From Marinobacter lipolyticus (GTDB lineage Bacteria; Pseudomonadota; Gammaproteobacteria; Pseudomonadales; Oleiphilaceae), in assembly GCF_018424605.1 (NCBI RefSeq), contig NZ_QTKT01000012.1:31597-95596 (forward strand): a DNA stretch of 64,000 nucleotides, in the 5' to 3' direction. Below the pieces are notes generated by a model that ran no database searches, had not been told where the DNA came from, and saw nothing but the letters and a program-made list of their open reading frames with translations. The number at the start of each line of letters is the position of its first letter. Positions within the stretch are counted from its first letter, which is position 1. Of the stretch, positions 59,530-64,000 are shown one piece after another. Position numbers and translations under genes: made by a program.

Positions 59530-60581
59530 TCCGGAAGTTACTGATATCCATTGTTTGTATCGCCGTACTGCTGGGTTCAGCTGGAATGCTCTGGGTATGG
59601 CAGGGGCTCAAGACCCTGGAGCAGCCGGTTGTCTTGCAGGAGCCGGTGTTGTTTGACGTGCCCGAGGGCGCGAGTTTCGGTCGGGTGGCCCGTCAGCTGG
59701 AGGCCGAGGGGTTTGTCGGGGACTCGCTCTGGCTGCGTATTCACGGCCGCCTCAATCCCGGGGATGCCCGGGTGAAAGCCGGTGAATATGAGTTCACGTC
59801 GGGCATGAGCGCCCGGGATATTCTGGACAAAATGGTGGCCGGGGAGATCAAGCACTGGTCGATCCAGTTCATCGAAGGCTGGACCTTCCGCGACATGCGC
59901 CAGGCACTGGCAAACAGCGAACGGCTCACGCGGGAAACCACCGACTGGAGCGATGAGGACATCATGGCTGCGGTTGGCGCCGAGGGCGAGCATCCGGAAG
60001 GGCGTTTCTTCCCTGACACTTACGCTTTCACCAGCAGTGAGACCGATTTGAGCCTGCTGCGGCGCGCCTTCCAGCGAATGGAGACGGTTCTGGCCGCTGA
60101 GTGGGAAAACCGAGCGGAAGGACTCCCCTACGACTCGCCATACGAAGCATTGATCATGGCGTCGATTGTTGAGCGGGAAACCGGCGCACCCCATGAGCGG
60201 GGCGAAGTAGCGGGGGTGTTCGTGCGGCGACTCGAGAAAGGCATGCGTCTGCAGACCGATCCCACCGTCATTTACGGCATGGGTGACCGCTACGTGGGCC
60301 GCATTACCCGCAAGGATCTGCAGCGCCATACTCCCTACAACACCTACCGTATTGATGGTTTGCCGCCTACTCCAATTGCCCTGCCGGGCCAGGACGCCAT
60401 TCACGCGGCGCTCAACCCGGAGGAGGGCGACTCCCTCTATTTTGTCGCCCGTGGAGACGGCACTCACAAGTTTTCCCGAACGCTCAGTGAGCATCAGCAG
60501 GCCGTGCGGGAGTTTCAGCTCAATCGCCGTTCGGATTACCGGTCGTCGCCTGCGCCGGTGGTAGACGGGGATAACCAATGA
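59526..60581 (+). CDS. mltG: endolytic murein transglycosylase MltG
   Basis: A 351-residue membrane-anchored enzyme. One N-terminal helix (residues 5-25, LLISIVCIAVLLGSAGMLWVW), a LysM-like region, and the YceG domain with FIEGWTFRDM, EGRFFPDTYAF and the catalytic Glu in MASIVERETG. It cuts nascent glycan strands to end their growth. The start is a TTG at 59526 that shares bases with the pabC stop (TTGA); the frame is open further upstream but inside pabC. The end overlaps tmk by 4 bp (ATGA). Confidence 0.93.
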   Translation: MIRKLLISIVCIAVLLGSAGMLWVWQGLKTLEQPVVLQEPVLFDVPEGASFGRVARQLEAEGFVGDSLWLRIHGRLNPGDARVKAGEYEFTSGMSARDILDKMVAGEIKHWSIQFIEGWTFRDMRQALANSERLTRETTDWSDEDIMAAVGAEGEHPEGRFFPDTYAFTSSETDLSLLRRAFQRMETVLAAEWENRAEGLPYDSPYEALIMASIVERETGAPHERGEVAGVFVRRLEKGMRLQTDPTVIYGMGDRYVGRITRKDLQRHTPYNTYRIDGLPPTPIALPGQDAIHAALNPEEGDSLYFVARGDGTHKFSRTLSEHQQAVREFQLNRRSDYRSSPAPVVDGDNQ

Positions 60582-61213
60582 CCCGCCGTGGCCGCTTCAT
60601 TACCTTCGAAGGTACCGAGGGAGTGGGCAAGTCCACCCAACTTAAAACCGCCGCCCGCACGCTCGAGGCGCTGGGTATTGACTGCGTGGTGACGCGGGAG
60701 CCGGGGGGCACACCCATGGCAGAAGCCATCCGGGACTTGCTGCTGGCCCCGCGGGACGAACCGGTCAATGAAACCACCGAGTTGCTGCTGATGTTTGCCG
60801 CCCGGGCGCAGCACCTGCACACCCGCATCATTACGGAGCTGAACGCCGGGCGGTGGGTGCTGTGCGATCGCTTTACCGATGCTACGTTTGCCTATCAGGG
60901 CGGTGGTCGCGGCGTGGCCGAAGATCGCATCGCGCAGCTGGAGACCCTGGTGCAGGGAGATTTGCGGCCGGATCAGGTCATCGTGCTGGATGCACCGGTC
61001 GAGACCGGAATGACCCGGGCGCGACACCGGGGGGAACTGGATCGTTTCGAACAGGAAGCTGTTGCGTTCTTTGAACGTATCCGGGCCACCTACCTTCGTC
61101 GTGCCAGTGCCGATCCCACACGCTACCAGATCGTCGACGCCGCCAGAGAGCTGGACGCAGTGACTGCCGACGTTGCCGAGTGCATTCGGCACCTGGTCTC
61201 AACAGCGGTCTGA
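60578..61213 (+). CDS. tmk: thymidylate kinase
   Basis: A 211-residue kinase making dTDP. FEGTEGVGKSTQ is the P-loop, TREPGGTPMAE the DR(X)-type loop with the acid, and RFTDATFAYQGGGRG the lid region. It is translationally coupled to mltG. In Pseudomonas and many relatives holB follows; here holB is absent from this position. Confidence 0.96.
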   Translation: MTRRGRFITFEGTEGVGKSTQLKTAARTLEALGIDCVVTREPGGTPMAEAIRDLLLAPRDEPVNETTELLLMFAARAQHLHTRIITELNAGRWVLCDRFTDATFAYQGGGRGVAEDRIAQLETLVQGDLRPDQVIVLDAPVETGMTRARHRGELDRFEQEAVAFFERIRATYLRRASADPTRYQIVDAARELDAVTADVAECIRHLVSTAV

Positions 61214-61320
61214 GTGAGAGGCGGTTCGCAAGATCAGGATGTTCCGTGCCATTTCGTGCAAGTTTTTCTCTTGTCTGCTTTAATTAGTGGAAATTGCAGT
61301 CATAACTCCGGAAACCGGGT

Positions 61321-62100
61321 ATGTTGAACGCACGTTTGCTGAAGCTTCCCACAGCGTCACACCAACATCGACACGAACACCATCAGATCGTGGTCGGGAT
61401 CCGCGGAGAAGCGGAATTGAGTGTCGACGGCACCGGTGCCCACCTCGACACCTGGAAGGCGTTCGTGGTGCCTACAGACGCCAGGCACGATTACCGCGGG
61501 GATGACAGGAATTATGTGCTGGTGATCAACCTTGATCCACTGGCACCCGCCATCAATACACCTGCCCACGCGGATTACGAGAGAATGATGCGGGTCTTCG
61601 AAAAGCCCCGCACCCTGCAGATGGACACCCGCCTGCAAGGCCTGGTTCAGTTCGCCGCCGGTGAATTCGACCGCGCTCCCGATCATATAACCCTGCAGCA
61701 GCATCTTGCTGCCAGCATCCTTTACAGCATGGCGGATCGGATCAGCGACCGGCAATCCCTGTCAATGAACCGTAACTCCGTCAGCCCGGAAGCTATCCGC
61801 CGTTACATCCTCAACAACCTGCATCGCAAGATCAGTGTCGAGGATCTGGCCGGAGAAGCGTGCCTGAGCGTCAGCCGGTTTCACGCCGTGTTTCGCGAGG
61901 TGGCGGGCATCACACCACACCAGTTTCTGTTACAGACCCGGCTCGACAAGGCCGCGGATCTGCTGACGACAACGTCTCTTTCCGTTTCGGAAATCAGTTA
62001 CCGTACCGGTTTTTCGTCTCACAGCGCGTTGACCAATGCCTTGAGGAAATACAGGGGGACGACCCCGTCCAGATTGCAGTTGTGTAAGGACGTCGCCTGA
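61321..62100 (+). CDS. AraC-family transcriptional regulator
   Basis: A 259-residue regulator. The N-terminal cupin-like domain starts with a His cluster (HRHEHHQIVVGIRGEAEL) that could bind a small ligand or metal. The C-terminal AraC domain has two helix-turn-helix units (ISVEDLAGEACLSVSRFH; VSEISYRTGFSSHSALTNAL). It lies 237 bp before putP with tandem direct repeats between them. In P. aeruginosa the AraC protein PruR activates putP and putA, so a proline regulator is a good guess. Confidence 0.85.
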   Translation: MLNARLLKLPTASHQHRHEHHQIVVGIRGEAELSVDGTGAHLDTWKAFVVPTDARHDYRGDDRNYVLVINLDPLAPAINTPAHADYERMMRVFEKPRTLQMDTRLQGLVQFAAGEFDRAPDHITLQQHLAASILYSMADRISDRQSLSMNRNSVSPEAIRRYILNNLHRKISVEDLAGEACLSVSRFHAVFREVAGITPHQFLLQTRLDKAADLLTTTSLSVSEISYRTGFSSHSALTNALRKYRGTTPSRLQLCKDVA

Positions 62101-62124
62101 TTTTATCCGTATTTCAGGTAGTCC

Positions 62125-62161
62125 CGTAGGATTGTGCAAGAGAATCGTAGGATTTTGTAAG
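62125..62161 (+). promoter_or_regulatory. AraC-type tandem operator upstream of putP
   Basis: CGTAGGATTGTGCAAG (62125-62140) and CGTAGGATTTTGTAAG (62146-62161) are direct repeats with 14 of 16 bases equal and a 21-bp period, two helix turns. This is the classic layout of two AraC-family half-sites. TAATAC at 62176-62181 or TTATAG at 62186-62191 could be the -10. A weaker third copy starts at 62171. Confidence 0.75.
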
Positions 62162-62337
62162 CCGGGCATTCGTAGTAATACTAAGTTATAGCGCTTGAAG
62201 AGCCGCCACGATGAGTGTTCATCCAAGGCGGCCATCGACAGGAAAATAAACAAGAACAACGTACAGCTTGCCGGCATTCTGCCCGTACTGTGCTTTGCGA
62301 GCGGATCTGATCCGACTCATTAAACCGGAGGAGCCCT

Positions 62338-63828
62338 ATGGCTATTGGTGTTTGGATAAGTCTATTTGCATATTTTGCGCTCATGATTGCCATCGGCATT
62401 TATGCAATGCGCAGATCTACGTCTTCATCGGAAGATTACATGCTGGGTGGGCGAGCTCTCAGTCCTAAGGTGGCGGCCCTCTCTGCCGGTGCGTCGGACA
62501 TGAGTGGCTGGTTGCTTCTGGGGCTGCCCGGGGCGCTGTACGTGTCCGGTCTTGCCTCAGCCTGGATCGGCATCGGTCTGTTTGTCGGTGCGTTCTTTAA
62601 CTGGGTGCTGGTTGCACCACGGCTGCGTGAGCAGACGGTGCACTATGGCAATGCCATCACCATCCCGTCGTTCCTGGCGAACCGGTTCCCGACGCAGGCT
62701 CTGTCGCTGCGGACGGTGTCGGCGATCGTCATCGTTATCTTCTTCGCAGTTTATACGGCGTCTGGCCTTGTGGCCGGCGGTAAACTGTTCGAGAGCGCGT
62801 TCGCCGGCATCTTTAACTTCGGCGGCCTCAGTGATTACGCCGTGGGTATCGTCATCACCCTGGGCGTGGTTCTGGCCTACACGGTCGTTGGCGGTTTCCT
62901 GGCAGTGAGCATGACGGACTTCGTCCAGGGCTGCATCATGATGCTGGCGCTGGTCATCATGCCGGCAGTTGTCCTCTTTGGCGAAGGCGGAGGCGGCTTC
63001 GCTCAGGCCTCACAGACCCTCAACGAAGTGGACCCGAATCTGCTGTCGTGGACCGAAGGGCTGACCTTTATCGGCTGGCTGTCTGCCGTGACCTGGGGCC
63101 TTGGCTATTTCGGTCAGCCTCACATCATTGTGCGTTTCATGGCAATCCGCACTTTGAAAGACGTACCCATCGCCCGGAACATCGGTATGGGCTGGATGGG
63201 CATTTCCCTGATCGGCGCTATCTCTCTGGGTATCTTTGGCCGCGCCTATGCGGTGCGCAACGGTCTTGATGTGGCGGATCCGGAAACCATCTTTATCATC
63301 CTCTCTGATCTGCTGTTCCACCCGCTGATCACCGGTTTCCTCTACGCGGCGCTGCTGGCGGCGGTTATGAGTACCATCTCCAGTCAGCTGCTGGTGTCAT
63401 CGTCTTCGCTGACGGAAGACTTCTACCGCCTGTTCCTGCGTAAAGAAGCGACTGACCGTGAGTGTGTGAACGTGGGCCGGGTGTGTGTTGTGGCTGTCGG
63501 CCTGGTGGCTGCGGTGATTGCATCTGATCCGGACTCTCAGGTTCTGGCGCTGGTCAGTAACGCCTGGGCCGGTTTCGGTGCGGCCTTCGGTCCGCTGATC
63601 ATCCTGTCGCTGATGTGGTCACGCACCAACGGTGCTGGCGCCATCGCCGGCATGGTCGCGGGCGCTGCGACGGTCATCGTATGGATTTCTCTGGGCTGGA
63701 ACGGAGAGTTCATGGGCGGCCCGGGTGTGTACGAAATCATCCCTGGCTTCCTCGCGGCCTTCATCGCCATTGTGGCGGTGAGCCTGGCGACCGAGGATGC
63801 CGGCGAGTATCAGCATATCCACCGGTAA
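62338..63828 (+). CDS. putP: sodium/proline symporter PutP
   Basis: A 496-residue member of the solute:sodium symporter family with about 13 helices. LGGRALSPKVAALSAGASDMSGWLLLG near the N-terminus (Na+ and proline site) and MSTISSQLLVSSSSLTED in the middle are hallmarks of PutP. It imports proline for use or osmoprotection and draws on the sodium gradient that the Na+-NQR makes. GGAGGAG lies before the ATG. putA is not in the window. Confidence 0.94.
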   Translation: MAIGVWISLFAYFALMIAIGIYAMRRSTSSSEDYMLGGRALSPKVAALSAGASDMSGWLLLGLPGALYVSGLASAWIGIGLFVGAFFNWVLVAPRLREQTVHYGNAITIPSFLANRFPTQALSLRTVSAIVIVIFFAVYTASGLVAGGKLFESAFAGIFNFGGLSDYAVGIVITLGVVLAYTVVGGFLAVSMTDFVQGCIMMLALVIMPAVVLFGEGGGGFAQASQTLNEVDPNLLSWTEGLTFIGWLSAVTWGLGYFGQPHIIVRFMAIRTLKDVPIARNIGMGWMGISLIGAISLGIFGRAYAVRNGLDVADPETIFIILSDLLFHPLITGFLYAALLAAVMSTISSQLLVSSSSLTEDFYRLFLRKEATDRECVNVGRVCVVAVGLVAAVIASDPDSQVLALVSNAWAGFGAAFGPLIILSLMWSRTNGAGAIAGMVAGAATVIVWISLGWNGEFMGGPGVYEIIPGFLAAFIAIVAVSLATEDAGEYQHIHR

Positions 63829-63833
63829 CGACC

Positions 63834-63854
63834 ACCGGGAGCAATGCTCCCGGT
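63834..63854. terminator. hairpin downstream of putP
   Basis: ACCGGGAGCA at 63834-63843 and TGCTCCCGGT at 63845-63854 form a perfect 10-bp palindrome around one base, 6 bp after the putP stop. It lacks a T-run, so it may only protect the mRNA end. Confidence 0.6.
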
Positions 63855-63905
63855 TAAGCAAAGGGGCCCTTCGGAGGCTGTGTGAAAACAGCCTCCCAAA
63901 CTGGC

Positions 63906-63937
63906 AAAATAACCGCGACATGGCTCGCGGTTATTTT
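63906..63937. terminator. strong hairpin with T-run
   Basis: A 13-bp stem (AAAATAACCGCGA at 63906-63918 with 63925-63937) and a 6-base loop, continuing in T to 63940. It could stop outside transcription from entering the transposase gene, a common IS feature, or end the putP mRNA. Confidence 0.75.
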
Positions 63938-63940
63938 TTT

Positions 63941-64000
63941 ATGAGACATCTGGAAGGTACCCCTCGCAGTCAGACGCTGCTGCTCCCGCCCAGCGTTGAA
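63941..64000 (+). CDS. transposase N-terminal fragment (cut by window edge)
   Basis: The 20 visible codons, MRHLEGTPRSQTLLLPPSVE, resemble the N-terminus of IS1182-family transposases, which begin with a short (E/G)-x-x-R-x-Q-x-x-L-x-P segment. The gene continues past the window. With only 20 residues the call is tentative. Confidence 0.5.
   Translation, partial: MRHLEGTPRSQTLLLPPSVE

Larger units (their letters stand above)
63870..64000 (+). mobile_element. probable left end of an IS element (IS1182-like), open at right edge
   Basis: A hairpin-rich end leads directly into a transposase-like start codon. GGAGGCTGT/ACAGCCTCC (63873-63896) and a longer hairpin (63906-63937) precede the ATG at 63941. 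The exact IS boundary cannot be set because the other end is outside the window. Confidence 0.5.

Overview
The window is a GC-rich (about 60 % by eye), densely coding chromosomal segment of a marine gammaproteobacterium, most likely Marinobacter or a close relative. The evidence is a complete Na+-translocating NADH:quinone oxidoreductase operon, a sodium/proline symporter, Pseudomonas-like protein sequences, and gene order that follows two Pseudomonas aeruginosa blocks: psrA ... mfd, gap, nqrA-F, apbE, nqrM, sthA, GDPD, and rne, rluC ... fab genes ... tmk. No rRNA, CRISPR array or intact prophage is visible. The right edge runs into what looks like the left end of an insertion sequence.

Layout. 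1-3.75 kb: a left-edge partial gene, then psrA (fatty-acid-responsive repressor) with a double operator on its own promoter, an L,D-transpeptidase, an MscS-type channel and methylthioinosine phosphorylase. 3.7-9.8 kb: csiV and mfd (minus strand), then a GAPDH with an N-terminal extension. 9.9-18.7 kb: nqrABCDEF, apbE (attaches FMN to NqrB and NqrC) and nqrM (maturation factor), followed by the transhydrogenase sthA; this is a self-contained respiratory sodium-pump cassette. 18.7-23.3 kb (minus strand): glycerophosphodiesterase, DAHP synthase, a TerB-like protein, transaldolase and dusA.

23.4-28.5 kb is the most accessory part. It holds a stand-alone CLCA_X/LPD1-type putative zinc peptidase whose promoter carries a perfect LexA (SOS) box, an AraC-type regulator, and a run of metal-dependent hydrolase, MAPEG, short-chain dehydrogenase and AEC transporter genes. 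28.5-31.4 kb: znuA with a Zur box, gltX, tRNA-Ala(GGC) and tRNA-Glu(TTC). 31.5-36.2 kb: a tandem PTPS/QueD-like protein, a MobA-like nucleotidyltransferase, and a minus-strand group made of a membrane-anchored response regulator, a PEGA/MORN-repeat protein and a two-TM protein. 36.2-45.9 kb: M16 peptidase, ppsR/ppsA divergent pair, rraA, PilZ protein, SH3 protein, YciI, rnm and a UPF0149 protein.

46-62 kb: rne (RNase E) with a strongly structured 5-prime leader, divergent to rluC, a HAD phosphatase and sppA; then yceF, yceD, rpmF, plsX, fabD, fabG, acpP, fabF, pabC, mltG and tmk, the phospholipid and fatty-acid synthesis cluster. 61.3-64 kb: an AraC regulator and putP, with two 16-bp direct repeats spaced 21 bp apart between them, then hairpins and the probable IS end.

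Regulatory sites readable in the sequence (PsrA, LexA, Zur, AraC-type repeats, the nqr-promoter palindrome, the rne leader) are the main new material. Function assignments rest on recognising protein families by eye; no database search was run.
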